From Streptomyces griseocarneus (GTDB taxonomy: Bacteria > Actinomycetota > Actinomycetes > Streptomycetales > Streptomycetaceae): DNA of 64,000 nucleotides. A program made the position numbers and the translations under genes. The stretch spans positions 124,001 through 188,000 of the forward strand of contig PENC01000008.1 in NCBI GenBank assembly GCA_003674045.1, given 5' to 3'. A model generated the notes under the pieces. That model was not told where the DNA came from and did not search any database. It was given only the letters and a program-made list of their open reading frames with translations. Positions 23,058 through 32,414 of the stretch are shown here, piece after piece. Each line of letters begins with the position of its first letter. Position 1 is the stretch's first letter.

Positions 23058-25343
23058 TCAGTCCGTGGCCCCCTGCGCGGCGTGGGCCCGCAGCAGGGAC
23101 CGGAGGCGGGTGCTGCGCTCCTTTGCGGGCACCTCGGCAACGGCGCGGGGCAGTGCCTGGTCCACCCCGTGCACGACCGACAGATGCCGCTCGGCCCTGC
23201 CGAACGCCGTGTAGATCCATGACCTGGTCAGCGTCCGGGCGGCGTCGCCCGGGAGCACCACGACGGCCGCGGGCCACCGTGCCCCGGCGGCCTGGTGGGC
23301 GGTGATCGCCCAGCCGTGCCGCACGGCCCGGCCGACGAGCTCGCGGGGGACGACGACGGCGGCGCCCGAGCAGTCCAGGCGCAGGCCCTCCGCGTCCGCG
23401 GAGACCACGGTGCCCGGGACCATCCGGCCGGGTACCGGGACGTACGCGACCCGGTCGCCCGGGTCGAAGCCGCCGAACCGGCCGGGGCCGGGGTTCAGCC
23501 GCTCCTTCAACGCCGCGTTGAGCGCCCGCGTCCCGGCGGGGCCGCCGTGGCCCGGCGTGATGACCTGGGTCTGCCCGGCGGGCACGCCGATGGCCCGGGG
23601 AATGGAGTCCGCGACGAGCTGCACCGTGCGGTGCACGGCCTCCGCGGGCTCGCGCACCGGGACGATCACGACCTCCTTGCCGGGGGCCTCCACCTGGCTC
23701 AGCTCGCCGACACCGATGCCGGAGACCAGCTCGCCGATCGGGCCCGGATCCGGGGTGCGCGAGATCATGGACGGGCACGCCTGCGCGGCCGCCACATCCG
23801 CGAAGACCCGGCCGGGACCGGCCGACCACAGCACTCCCGGGTCACCGCTCAGCACCAGCCGGGTGCCGTCGGCCAGGGACTCCACCAGCGCCGCCGCCGT
23901 CTCCACGTCGAGCTGCGGCGCGTCCAGCACGGCGAGCACGTCGAGGGCGAGCGCGCCGTCGGCGTCCCGCCCCGGGCCCTCCGCGCCCGACAGCAGCCCG
24001 GCGACGGTGACCGCCTCGGCGTCGCCGCCTTCCGCCGCGCGCCGCCTGCCGTCCTCGGCGTGCACGGCGACGCAGGCCCGCAGCCCGAGGGAGCGGGCCG
24101 CGGCGACCACGGCGACGGGCTCCGCCCGCGCCTCCTCGCCGCCGCTGTGCGCCACCAGCCCTGCGGCCGCGACGGCGCGGATCAGCTCACGCGCGGACGC
24201 GGACGGCGCCGCGCCCGCGAGCTCCTCCCAGCGGGAGGCGGACGCGGTGGGACGCGGCTCGGTGACGCCTTCTCCGGAAGCCTCCGGCGCGCCCTCTCCG
24301 GCGTCTTCCCCGGCCTCGGGGGTTTCCTCCGTCTCGGGGGCCTCCGTGGCCTCTTCCGCCGGCGGCTCGAACGTGTTGATCAGCCGCGCGAGGCCGTCGG
24401 CGAGGCTTTCCTCCGCCATCGCGTAGCGGTCGAGGCCCAGAAGGACGCGGACGGGCGTCCCGCCCTCCTCCCCGTCATCGTCCTTGCCCGGCCGGGCTCC
24501 CGGCGTCTCCACGGCCTCGTGGAAGACCAGCACCGCGCCTTCGGCGATGACGCCCTGCAGCGCCTCGTCCGGATCGGGCACCGCGTGCCGGGCGAGGGCC
24601 TCGCGCAGCGCCGGTGCCTCCAGCACGGTGTGCCCTTCGAGCGCGGCGCGCTCCAGCAGCCAGACCGTCAGGGCCTGGGCCCGGCGCTCGTCCCCCGGAC
24701 CGCACTCCGCTCCGAGCAGCGCCCGCGCGAACCCGTCCGCCTGCTCGGGCCGCACGCCCGGGACGGCCAGCAGCTGCCACGGGTCGTCGCGCAGGAGCGC
24801 GGCCGCGTGCTCGCCCAGCGCGTCGAGCGCCTGCCCGGCGAGCTGCGCGGGGGCGCCACCGGCGGTCAGTACCGCCCGGACGCCGTCGAGACCCTCGGCG
24901 AGGGCCTCGTCCGGCAGCGGGCGGCGCGCTGCCGCGACCGCGACCGCGGGCCGGGCGACGGCGGGGCCCGCGGCGGACGTGCCCGGACGGCCCGGAGCCG
25001 TCCCGGCCGGCGCGGCGGGTGCCGGGCGGGCGGGTGCCGGACGGCTCGTCTCCGTGAAGAACGACGCGGCCGACCGGTCACCGCTCTCCACGGCCCGCAC
25101 CGCGGCGGCCAGCGCCTCGGCTACGGCCGACCGCTTCCCGGACGGCTGGGCGGGCTCGGAGGCAGCGGCGTCGGAGGCAGGCTTTTCATCCGAGGCAGGC
25201 TTCTCGTCCGCGTCGGCGCCCTCCGCCGCCGCGTCGTCGGTGCCCGTCTGCTCCGCCTCGGGCTCAGCGGGCTCGTCAGCCGCGGTGCCGGCCTGTTCCG
25301 CGTCGGCGGAAGCGGCCTCGTCGATGAGGCGGTCCGTGCTCAC
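23058..25343 (-). CDS. RecD2-like helicase homologue with degenerate ATPase motifs
   Basis: A 761-residue protein with an acidic, low-complexity N terminus (1-150). A helix-hairpin-helix region near 175-215 (LRDDPWQLLAVPGVRPEQAD) is like that of RecD2. The helicase core follows the RecD2 order, but key residues are gone: the P-loop position reads AHSGGEEARAEP (near 398, no GKT), Walker B reads LDVLAVLDAPQLD (near 466), and motif III reads GDPGVLWSAGPGRV. C-terminal motifs AHQAAGARWPAAVVVLP and YTAFGRAERHLSVV still resemble RecD2. It probably binds DNA or a partner without hydrolysing ATP. GTG start overlaps the aldo/keto reductase stop. Confidence 0.75.
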   Translation of the reverse strand: MSTDRLIDEAASADAEQAGTAADEPAEPEAEQTGTDDAAAEGADADEKPASDEKPASDAAASEPAQPSGKRSAVAEALAAAVRAVESGDRSAASFFTETSRPAPARPAPAAPAGTAPGRPGTSAAGPAVARPAVAVAAARRPLPDEALAEGLDGVRAVLTAGGAPAQLAGQALDALGEHAAALLRDDPWQLLAVPGVRPEQADGFARALLGAECGPGDERRAQALTVWLLERAALEGHTVLEAPALREALARHAVPDPDEALQGVIAEGAVLVFHEAVETPGARPGKDDDGEEGGTPVRVLLGLDRYAMAEESLADGLARLINTFEPPAEEATEAPETEETPEAGEDAGEGAPEASGEGVTEPRPTASASRWEELAGAAPSASARELIRAVAAAGLVAHSGGEEARAEPVAVVAAARSLGLRACVAVHAEDGRRRAAEGGDAEAVTVAGLLSGAEGPGRDADGALALDVLAVLDAPQLDVETAAALVESLADGTRLVLSGDPGVLWSAGPGRVFADVAAAQACPSMISRTPDPGPIGELVSGIGVGELSQVEAPGKEVVIVPVREPAEAVHRTVQLVADSIPRAIGVPAGQTQVITPGHGGPAGTRALNAALKERLNPGPGRFGGFDPGDRVAYVPVPGRMVPGTVVSADAEGLRLDCSGAAVVVPRELVGRAVRHGWAITAHQAAGARWPAAVVVLPGDAARTLTRSWIYTAFGRAERHLSVVHGVDQALPRAVAEVPAKERSTRLRSLLRAHAAQGATD

Positions 25344-26323
25344 AGGGTGCTCCAGTCCTGATCGGGGTAGCGGTGCACGGGCGCCGACACGTCGTCGAGA
25401 GCCCGGCAGATCTCGTCCGGAAGCGTAAGCGCCTCCACTGACAATGCGGCCCTGAGCTGCTGCTCATTGCGCGCGCCGACGATCGGGGCGGCCACTCCGG
25501 GGCGGTCCCGGACCCAGGCCAGGGCCACCTTGAGCGGGGTGGTGGCGAGCCCGTCGGCCGCCGTGGCGACGGCGTCCACCACGCGCCCCGCGGGCTCGTC
25601 GAGATACGGGGCGACGAAGGCGGCCAGGTGGTCGGAGGCGCCCCGGGAGTCGGAGGGTGTCGCGTGGCGGTACTTGCCGGTGAGCACGCCCCTGCCGAGC
25701 GGCGAGGACGGCAGGACACCGATGCCCAGGTCGAGCGCCGCGGGCAGCACCTCGCGCTCGATGCCCCGCTGGAGCAGCGAGTACTCCATCTGCGTGCTGG
25801 CCAGGCGCGTCCGCACGCCCGGCGCGGCCAGCTGCCACGTGCCCGCCTTGGCGAGCTGCCAGCCGCAGAAGTTGGAGACCCCGGCATAGCGGGCGCGCCC
25901 GCTGCTCACGGCGATGTCCAGCGCCTGCAGTGTCTCCTCGACCGGCGTGTAGGGGTCGAAGGCGTGGACCTGCCACAGGTCCACGTAGTCCGTGCCGAGC
26001 CGCTCCAGCGACGCGTCCAGCGCGGCCAGCAGATGCCCCCGTGAGCCGTCGTACCGCCGGTCGGGGTCGGGGACGCCGCCCGACTTGGTCGCGACCACCA
26101 GGTCGCGGCGCGGCACGAGATCCTCCATCAGACTGCCGAGCAGATACTCGGCGCCGCCGTCCCCGTAGACGTCCGCGGTGTCGACGAGTGTGCCGCCCGC
26201 CTCCCAGAACGCCTTGAGCTGGCCGGCGGCCTCGTGCTCGCCGGTGTCCCTGCCCCAGGTGAGCGTGCCGAGCCCGATGCGGGAGACCCGCAGGCCCGTA
26301 CGCCCGAGATGCCTAAGCTCCAT
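25340..26323 (-). CDS. Aldo/keto reductase
   Basis: A 327-residue NADPH-dependent TIM-barrel reductase. The catalytic tetrad is visible: Asp and Tyr in DTADVYG, Lys in VATKSGG and His in WQVHAFD. The C-terminal APIVGARNEQQL segment binds cofactor. The start is ATG 26323, since upstream sequence is not protein-like. Its stop overlaps the GTG of the RecD-like gene (GTGA), so the two are translationally coupled although functionally dissimilar. Confidence 0.88.
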   Translation of the reverse strand: MELRHLGRTGLRVSRIGLGTLTWGRDTGEHEAAGQLKAFWEAGGTLVDTADVYGDGGAEYLLGSLMEDLVPRRDLVVATKSGGVPDPDRRYDGSRGHLLAALDASLERLGTDYVDLWQVHAFDPYTPVEETLQALDIAVSSGRARYAGVSNFCGWQLAKAGTWQLAAPGVRTRLASTQMEYSLLQRGIEREVLPAALDLGIGVLPSSPLGRGVLTGKYRHATPSDSRGASDHLAAFVAPYLDEPAGRVVDAVATAADGLATTPLKVALAWVRDRPGVAAPIVGARNEQQLRAALSVEALTLPDEICRALDDVSAPVHRYPDQDWSTL

Positions 26324-26362
26324 GAGCGCTGAGGTTACTGGCCGTGACGCGTCCCGTGTCCG

Positions 26363-26404
26363 CCTGTGGACAACCGGCCGTCTGCCCGGACGGTTGTCCA
26401 CAGG
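26363..26404. promoter_or_regulatory. Head-to-head pair of consensus DnaA boxes
   Basis: TGTGGACAA (26365-26373) and TTGTCCACA (26394-26402) are exact matches to the Streptomyces DnaA box in opposite orientation. They lie inside 14-bp perfect inverted arms with a 14-nt loop, between two divergent genes. Confidence 0.65.
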
Positions 26405-26489
26405 GTGCCGGGCCGACCGGTGACGTACCCCTGGTCGGCGCGCTACAGTCCCCGGAAACAGTGACGTTACTGATGGGTAAGGGGACGCC

Positions 26490-27539
26490 ATGCGGCTCGG
26501 AATCAACCTCGGCTACTGGGGAGCCGGGATGGACGCCGACAACCTGGAGGTCGCCCGCGAGGCCGACCGCCTCGGGTATGCGGTCTGCTGGGTGGCCGAG
26601 GCGTACGGCTCCGACGCGCCCACCGTCCTGTCCTGGGTCGCGGCGCAGACCGAGCGCATCGACGTCGGTTCGGCGATCTTCCAGATCCCGGCCCGTACGC
26701 CCACCATGACCGCGATGACCGCCGCCACCCTCGACTCGCTCTCCGGCGGGCGCTTCCGGCTCGGCCTCGGCGTGTCGGGCCCGCAGGTCTCCGAGGGCTG
26801 GTACGGCGTCAAGTTCGACAAGCCCCTCGCCCGCACCCGCGAGTACGTCGAGATCGTCCGCAAGGCCATGTCCCGCGAGCGCGTCACCCACGACGGTGAC
26901 CACTGGACCCTCCCGCTCCCCGGCGGCCCCGGCAAGCCCATCAAGCTCACCGTCCACCCGGTGCGCGAGCGCATCCCCCTCTACATCGCCGCCATCGGCC
27001 CGAAGAACCTGGAGCAGACCGGCGAGATCGCCGACGGTGCCCTCGTCGTCTTCTTCGCCCCCGAGCACGCCGAGGAGACCACCCTCGCGCCGCTGCGCGC
27101 GGGCCGCGCCAAGGCCGGCAAGGACCTCGACGGCTTCGACCTCGTGCCGACCGTCCCCATGGCCGTCGGCGACGACGTCGCCGCGCTCGCCGACCTCTTC
27201 CGCCCGTACACCGCCCTCTACGTCGGCGGCATGGGCAGCGCCAGGCAGAACTTCTACAACAAGCTCGCCCAGCGCATGGGATATGAGAAGGCCGCCGCCG
27301 AGATCCAGGAGAAGTACCTCTCCGGCGACAAGCAGGGCGCCGCCGCGGCCGTCCCGCGCGAACTGATCGACTCCACCGCCCTGATCGGGCCCGTCGACCG
27401 CATCGCCGACCGGATGCGGGCCTACGCCGAGGCCGGGGTGACCACCCTGTCGCTGGCGCCCGCGGGCTTCACCCTCGACGAGCGGATCGCGTGCCTGCGG
27501 GCCGGCGTCACCGCCCTGGAGCGCGCGGGCCTCGCGTAA
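26490..27539 (+). CDS. LLM-class F420-dependent oxidoreductase
   Basis: A 349-residue luciferase-like TIM barrel. The N terminus MRLGINLGYWGAGMDADNLE, then GSAIFQIPARTPTMTAMTAATL and SGGRFRLGLGVSGPQVSEGW match actinobacterial F420-dependent dehydrogenases (TIGR03559-like group, recalled). It should transfer hydride to or from F420; the substrate is unknown. AAGGGGAC precedes the ATG. It is divergent from the aldo/keto reductase with two DnaA boxes between. Confidence 0.87.
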   Translation: MRLGINLGYWGAGMDADNLEVAREADRLGYAVCWVAEAYGSDAPTVLSWVAAQTERIDVGSAIFQIPARTPTMTAMTAATLDSLSGGRFRLGLGVSGPQVSEGWYGVKFDKPLARTREYVEIVRKAMSRERVTHDGDHWTLPLPGGPGKPIKLTVHPVRERIPLYIAAIGPKNLEQTGEIADGALVVFFAPEHAEETTLAPLRAGRAKAGKDLDGFDLVPTVPMAVGDDVAALADLFRPYTALYVGGMGSARQNFYNKLAQRMGYEKAAAEIQEKYLSGDKQGAAAAVPRELIDSTALIGPVDRIADRMRAYAEAGVTTLSLAPAGFTLDERIACLRAGVTALERAGLA

Positions 27540-27654
27540 GTCCCGGAGGCGGCGGGGGAGCGGCCCTGTCTGCGGCCGTGGTGGGGGCTCGGGGTGTCTT
27601 CCCCGCCACGGCCGGTACAGAGCACAACGCCCGTACGGCCATGGGGGTTACGCG

Positions 27655-28638
27655 TCACAGCCACCCGCGCCGCTTGAAGTACCGGTGCAGCGCGAACACC
27701 AGCCCCGCCATCAGCGCGACCACGGCCGGATAGCCCCACGGCTGGCGCAGCTCCGGCATGTGGTCGAAGTTCATGCCGTAGATACCGGCGATCATCGTCG
27801 GGACCGCGGCCATCGCCGCCCAGGCCGAGATCTTGCGCATGTCGTCGTTCTGCTGGACGCCCATCTGCGCCAGGTGGGCGGAGAGTATGTCCGTGAGCAG
27901 CCGGTCGAGGCCCTCCACCGACTCGTTCACCTTGGCCAGGTGGTCGGCCACGTCGCGGAAGAACGGGCGCGACGGCTCCGGGACGAACGGCACGCCCGCG
28001 CCCGTCAGCCGCGTCACCGGGTCCGTGAGCGGCCCCGACGCCCGCCGGAACTCCAGCACCTGGCGCTTGAAACCGTAGATCCGCGACGCCGTGTTCCTGG
28101 TGTCCCCGCCGGCCGGGGCGAACACCTCCGTCTCCAGCTCCTCCAGGTCCACCTGGAGCTCGGACACCACCTCCACGTACTGGTCGACCACCGCGTCGCT
28201 CACCGCGTACAGCACCGCCGCGGGGCCGTGCCGCAGGACCTCCGGCTCCTGCTCCAGCCGGTGGCGCACCTCGGCGAGCGGGCTGCCCTCGCCGTGCCGC
28301 ACGGTCACGACGAAGGAGTCGCCGACGAACAGCATCAGCTCACTCGTGGTGACCGTGTCCGCGGTGTCGTCGTAGCGCACGGGCTTGAGCACGATGAACA
28401 GGGAGTCCTTGTAGACCTCCAGCTTCGGCCGCTGGTGCGCCTTCAGCGCGTCCTCCACGGCCAGCGGGTGCAGCCCGAACTCACTGGTCACCAGCTCGAA
28501 CTCGGCCTCCGTGGGCTCGTGCAGCCCGATCCAGAGGAAGGAGTGCCCCTCCGCGCGCGCCTCGGCGAGGGCGTCGGAGAAGTCGGCGGGTCCGTCGGTG
28601 CGACGGCCGTCCCGGTAGATGGCGCAGTCCACGATCAC
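27655..28638 (-). CDS. corA: CorA-type magnesium/cobalt channel
   Basis: A 327-residue protein with a large cytoplasmic alpha/beta and helical N domain (HPLAVEDALKAHQRPKLEVY is a family hallmark). Two C-terminal membrane helices carry the pore signature YGMNF followed by an acidic/proline loop and a basic tail (HRYFKRRGWL). It forms a pentameric Mg2+ channel. It is convergent with the F420 enzyme gene and divergent from the phosphatase gene. Confidence 0.92.
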   Translation of the reverse strand: MIVDCAIYRDGRRTDGPADFSDALAEARAEGHSFLWIGLHEPTEAEFELVTSEFGLHPLAVEDALKAHQRPKLEVYKDSLFIVLKPVRYDDTADTVTTSELMLFVGDSFVVTVRHGEGSPLAEVRHRLEQEPEVLRHGPAAVLYAVSDAVVDQYVEVVSELQVDLEELETEVFAPAGGDTRNTASRIYGFKRQVLEFRRASGPLTDPVTRLTGAGVPFVPEPSRPFFRDVADHLAKVNESVEGLDRLLTDILSAHLAQMGVQQNDDMRKISAWAAMAAVPTMIAGIYGMNFDHMPELRQPWGYPAVVALMAGLVFALHRYFKRRGWL

Positions 28639-28763
28639 CCACGTATTGTGCCGTGCCCCGGCGCGCGTGAACTCCCGGCGGCAGGGGCGAAGTCCCGGGC
28701 GCGGCGCCCGGAGTGACGGCCCGGGGCTGGGGTCCGCCCCCGGGTTGCGCCTAGTCTGACCCC

Positions 28764-29465
28764 ATGCCCACCCTGATCCTCGTCCGTCACGGCCGGTCCA
28801 CCGCCAACACCGGGGGCGTGCTCGCGGGCTGGACCCCCGGCATCGCCCTGGACGAGCGCGGTGCCGAACAGGCCGCCGCCCTCCCCGCCCGCCTCGCCGG
28901 ACTGCCGCTCGCCGCCGCCGTCACCAGCCCGCTCCAGCGCTGCCGCGAGACCCTCGCGCCCCTGCTGGCGGCCCGGCCGGAGCTTCCGCTGCACACCGAC
29001 GAGCGGATCGGCGAGTGCCACTACGGCGACTGGTCCGGCTGCAAGATCGCCGAACTCGCCGACGAGCCCCTGTGGGAGGTCGTCCAGCGGCACCCGTCCG
29101 CCGCCGCCTTCCCCGGCGGGGAGTCCGTACGCGCCATGCAGGCACGGGCCGTCGACGCCGTGCGGGAGTGGAACGCCCGTGTCGAGGAGGAGCACGGCCC
29201 CGACGCCGTCTACCTCATGTGCTCGCACGGCGACATCATCAAGTCCCTCGTGGCGGACGCCCTCGGCGCCCATCTCGACCTCTTCCAGCGGATCGCCGTG
29301 GACCCCTGCTCGGTCACGGCCATCCGCTACACGCGGCTGCGTCCCTTCCTCGTACGCCTCGGCGACACCGGCGACCTGCGCGGGCTCGCTCCCGCCGCGA
29401 CGCCGCCCGCCGCGGGGGCCGCGGCGGAGGACGGGGTCGTCGGGGGCGGGGCGGGAGCACCGTGA
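28764..29465 (+). CDS. Histidine phosphatase, MSMEG_4193 family
   Basis: A 233-residue phosphoglycerate-mutase-like phosphatase. The catalytic LVRHGRSTAN motif is at the N terminus (phospho-histidine), with GECHYGDWSG and MCSHGDIIKS supplying the remaining acid and second histidine. This branch is encoded beside mshC across Actinobacteria (TIGR03848, recalled). Substrate unknown. First gene of the phosphatase-DUF3090-SCO1664-mshC run; 122 bp separate it from DUF3090. Confidence 0.87.
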   Translation: MPTLILVRHGRSTANTGGVLAGWTPGIALDERGAEQAAALPARLAGLPLAAAVTSPLQRCRETLAPLLAARPELPLHTDERIGECHYGDWSGCKIAELADEPLWEVVQRHPSAAAFPGGESVRAMQARAVDAVREWNARVEEEHGPDAVYLMCSHGDIIKSLVADALGAHLDLFQRIAVDPCSVTAIRYTRLRPFLVRLGDTGDLRGLAPAATPPAAGAAAEDGVVGGGAGAP

Positions 29466-29587
29466 TCGTCGTGCGCAGTAGGGTGGTGACGCGGCCCCTG
29501 CCGCCCCGCCACTTGTGAGAACAGCACCGGGGGGCCCGCTCCACGGCCCTCCCGGCCCCCGACCACCGATACAAATGGAGCAGGACG

Positions 29588-30178
29588 TTGCCCCGTCAGG
29601 TGTTCCTCTACGACCCGCCGGACCGTTTCGTCGCCGGTACGGTCGGGCTGCCGGGCCGCCGCACTTTCTTCCTCCAGGCCAGCGCGGCCGGCCGCACCAC
29701 CAGCGTCGCCCTGGAGAAGGCCCAGGTGGAAGCGCTCGCCGAGCGCATCGACGAGCTGCTGGACGAGGTCGTCCGGCGCACCGGCGGCAATGCCGCGGTG
29801 CCCGCCGTCGCCCCCAACGAACTCACGGACAACAAGCCGCTGGACACCCCCGTCGAGGAGGAGTTCCGGGTCGGCACCATGGCCCTGGCCTGGGACGGCG
29901 AGTCCCAGCGCATGATCGTGGAGGCCCAGGCGCTCGTCGAGCTGGAGGCGGGCACCGAGGAGGACCTCGCCGAGGCGGAGGAACGCCTCCTCCAGGACGA
30001 GACCAACGGCCCGCCCATGCTGCGTGTTCGTCTCACCGGCCCCATGGCCCGCGCCTTCGCCAAGCGCGCGCTGGAGGTCGTCCAGGCGGGCCGCCCGCCG
30101 TGCCCGCTGTGCAGCCTGCCGCTCGACCCGGAGGGACACGTATGTCCGCGCCAGAACGGATACCGCCGCGGAGCGTGA
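29588..30178 (+). CDS. DUF3090-family protein with C-terminal zinc ribbon
   Basis: A 196-residue protein starting at TTG (29588), because PRQVFLYDPPDRFVAGTVG is the conserved N terminus and GGAGC lies just upstream. The C terminus has CPLCSLPLDPEGHVCPRQNG, a C-x2-C-x9-H-x-C zinc-ribbon-like cluster. The family (TIGR03847, recalled) always travels with the neighbouring kinase-like gene. Its role is unknown. The last 37 nt overlap the next gene. Confidence 0.87.
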   Translation: MPRQVFLYDPPDRFVAGTVGLPGRRTFFLQASAAGRTTSVALEKAQVEALAERIDELLDEVVRRTGGNAAVPAVAPNELTDNKPLDTPVEEEFRVGTMALAWDGESQRMIVEAQALVELEAGTEEDLAEAEERLLQDETNGPPMLRVRLTGPMARAFAKRALEVVQAGRPPCPLCSLPLDPEGHVCPRQNGYRRGA

Positions 30179-30981
30179 CCCCGCACGAGCTGCTCACCCG
30201 GGGCGAGCTCACGGTGCGCGGCCGGGTCCGCGAGGCGTCCAACGCCGTCCTGTACTGCACGGTCGAGTACGAGGGCGTCAGCGCGGCCTGCGTCTACAAG
30301 CCGGTCGCGGGGGAGCGCCCCCTGTGGGACTTCCCCGACGGCACGCTCGCCCAGCGCGAGGTCGCCGCGTACGAGCTCTCCGAGGCCATGGGCTGGGGGC
30401 TCGTACCGCCCACGGTGCTGCGCGAGGGCCCGTACGGCACGGGCATGTGCCAGCTGTGGATCGACGCGCCCGGGGAGACGGCCGAGGGCGCCCCCGTGGC
30501 CCCGCTGCTGGCGCTGGTCGAGGGCGACGAGCCCGGCCAGGGCTGGAAGGCCGTGGGCTACGCCGACGTGGGGGAGGACCGCACCGCGCTGCTCGTGCAC
30601 GCCGACGACGAGCGGCTGCGCCGCCTCGCCGTACTCGACGCGGTGATCAACAACGGCGACCGCAAGGGCGGCCACCTGCTGCCCGCCGCCGACGGCCGCC
30701 TCTACGCGATCGACCACGGTGTGACCTTCAACGCCGACGACAAGCTGCGCACCCTCCTGTGGGGCTGGGCGGGCGAACCGCTCACCGAGGAGGCGATGGC
30801 GGCCCTGCGACGACTTTCGGCCGATCTGGCTGAAGAAAGTCCCTTGGCCGTGCGCCTCGCGGAGCTCATCACCCCGGCCGAGATCGACGCGCTGCGGGCA
30901 CGCGTGGCCGATCTGCTGCGCACGGGCCGCCATCGCGAGCCCAGCGGTCAGTGGCCCGCCATCCCCTGGCCTCCGGTGTGA
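30142..30981 (+). CDS. SCO1664-family PI3/4-kinase-like protein
   Basis: A 279-residue protein of the TIGR03843 type (recalled). The pieces CVYKPVAGERPLWDFPDG (nucleotide-binding Lys), INNGDRKGGHLL (catalytic loop with Asp-Arg) and YAIDHGVTF (a DHG in place of DFG) place it in the PI3/4-kinase and HipA-like superfamily. It may phosphorylate a protein or small molecule. The opposing phosphatase gene stands two genes upstream. It starts inside DUF3090, so the two are translationally coupled; mshC follows after 203 bp. Confidence 0.85.
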   Translation: MSAPERIPPRSVTPHELLTRGELTVRGRVREASNAVLYCTVEYEGVSAACVYKPVAGERPLWDFPDGTLAQREVAAYELSEAMGWGLVPPTVLREGPYGTGMCQLWIDAPGETAEGAPVAPLLALVEGDEPGQGWKAVGYADVGEDRTALLVHADDERLRRLAVLDAVINNGDRKGGHLLPAADGRLYAIDHGVTFNADDKLRTLLWGWAGEPLTEEAMAALRRLSADLAEESPLAVRLAELITPAEIDALRARVADLLRTGRHREPSGQWPAIPWPPV

Positions 30982-31184
30982 ACCAGCGCCCCGGCCGTTC
31001 TGTTCCCGGCATCCGGGGGAGATTCGGGGCCGTGGCGTAAAAGGGCGCAAAAGGCCACCGGCCGGGCGTGAACCGGGTGCAGTGCCCCGCGATGCACAGC
31101 GCGGCACCTTCCACAAGAGCGACGATTCGGCCATCAGCCGGATCCGGTTCGTATCCGGAACGTGCATCCGGTTACGCTCATGTC

Positions 31185-32414
31185 ATGCATGCCTGGCCCG
31201 CTTCTGAGGTGCCCGCCCTGCCCGGCAGTGGCCGCGACCTCCGGATCCACGACACCGCGACCGGTGGACGGGTGACCCTCGTCCCCGGCCCCGTCGCCCG
31301 TATCTATGTGTGCGGCATCACGCCGTACGACGCGACCCACATGGGTCACGCGGCGACCTACAACGCGTTCGACCTCGTTCAGCGCGTGTGGCTCGACACC
31401 AAGCGGCAGGTGCACTACGTCCAGAACGTCACCGACATCGACGACCCGCTGCTGGAGCGGGCCGTGCGCGACGGTGAGGACTGGACGGCCCTCGCCGAGC
31501 GCGAGACCACGCTCTTCCGCGAGGACATGACCGCCCTGCGGATGCTCCCGCCCCGGCACTACGTCGGCGCCGTCGAGTCGATACCCAAGATCGTCCCGCT
31601 GGTCGAGCGGCTGCGCGACGCCGGTGCCGCCTACGAGCTCGAAGGCGACATCTACTTCTCCGTCGCCGCCGACCCCGCTTTCGGCAGCGTCTCCGGACTC
31701 GACGCCGAGGCGATGCGGCTGCTGTCCGCCGAGCGCGGCGGCGACCCGGACCGCCCCGGCAAGAAGAACCCCCTCGACCCGATGCTCTGGATGGCCGCCC
31801 GCCCGGGCGAGCCCAGCTGGGACGGGGCCTCCCTCGGCCCCGGCCGCCCCGGCTGGCACATCGAGTGCGTCGCCATCGCCCTCGAGTACTTCGGCATGGG
31901 CTTCGACGTCCAGGGCGGCGGCTCCGACCTGGTCTTCCCGCACCACGAGATGGGCGCCTCGCACGCCCAGGCGCTGACCGGCGAGCACCCCTTCGCCAAG
32001 ACCTACGTCCACGCGGGCATGGTCGCCCTCGACGGCGAGAAGATGTCCAAGTCCAAGGGCAACCTGGTCTTCGTCTCCGCGCTGCGCCGCCAGGGCACCG
32101 ACCCGGCCGCCATCCGGCTCGCCCTGCTGTCGCACCACTACCGGGCCGACTGGGAGTGGACCGACGCCGTCCTGAGCGAGGCCGAGGAGCGCCTCGCCCG
32201 CTGGCGCGCGGCCGTCTCGCGCCCCGACGGCCCGTCCGCCGAGGCCCTGGTGGAGGAGATCCGCGAGGCTCTCGCGGACGACCTCGACGCCCCGCGCGCC
32301 CTCGCCGCCATCGACCGCTGGGCCGCCGCCCAGAACGCCGACGGCGGCACGGACCCGGCCGCGCCGGGCCTGGTCTCCCGCGCCGCGGACGCCCTGCTGG
32401 GCGTGGCCCTGTAA
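31185..32414 (+). CDS. mshC: Cysteine:GlcN-Ins ligase (mycothiol biosynthesis)
   Basis: A 409-residue class I tRNA-synthetase-like enzyme that joins cysteine to glucosaminyl-inositol in mycothiol synthesis. It has the zinc cysteine and HIGH-like box in IYVCGITPYDATHMGHA, the zinc ligand in WHIECVAIALEYFG, and the KMSKSKGN loop. It lacks the C-terminal anticodon-binding domain of CysS, which distinguishes MshC. ATG 31185 has no clear ribosome site but follows TACGCT closely, so it may be leaderless. Last gene of the phosphatase-DUF3090-kinase-like run. Confidence 0.93.
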   Translation: MHAWPASEVPALPGSGRDLRIHDTATGGRVTLVPGPVARIYVCGITPYDATHMGHAATYNAFDLVQRVWLDTKRQVHYVQNVTDIDDPLLERAVRDGEDWTALAERETTLFREDMTALRMLPPRHYVGAVESIPKIVPLVERLRDAGAAYELEGDIYFSVAADPAFGSVSGLDAEAMRLLSAERGGDPDRPGKKNPLDPMLWMAARPGEPSWDGASLGPGRPGWHIECVAIALEYFGMGFDVQGGGSDLVFPHHEMGASHAQALTGEHPFAKTYVHAGMVALDGEKMSKSKGNLVFVSALRRQGTDPAAIRLALLSHHYRADWEWTDAVLSEAEERLARWRAAVSRPDGPSAEALVEEIREALADDLDAPRALAAIDRWAAAQNADGGTDPAAPGLVSRAADALLGVAL

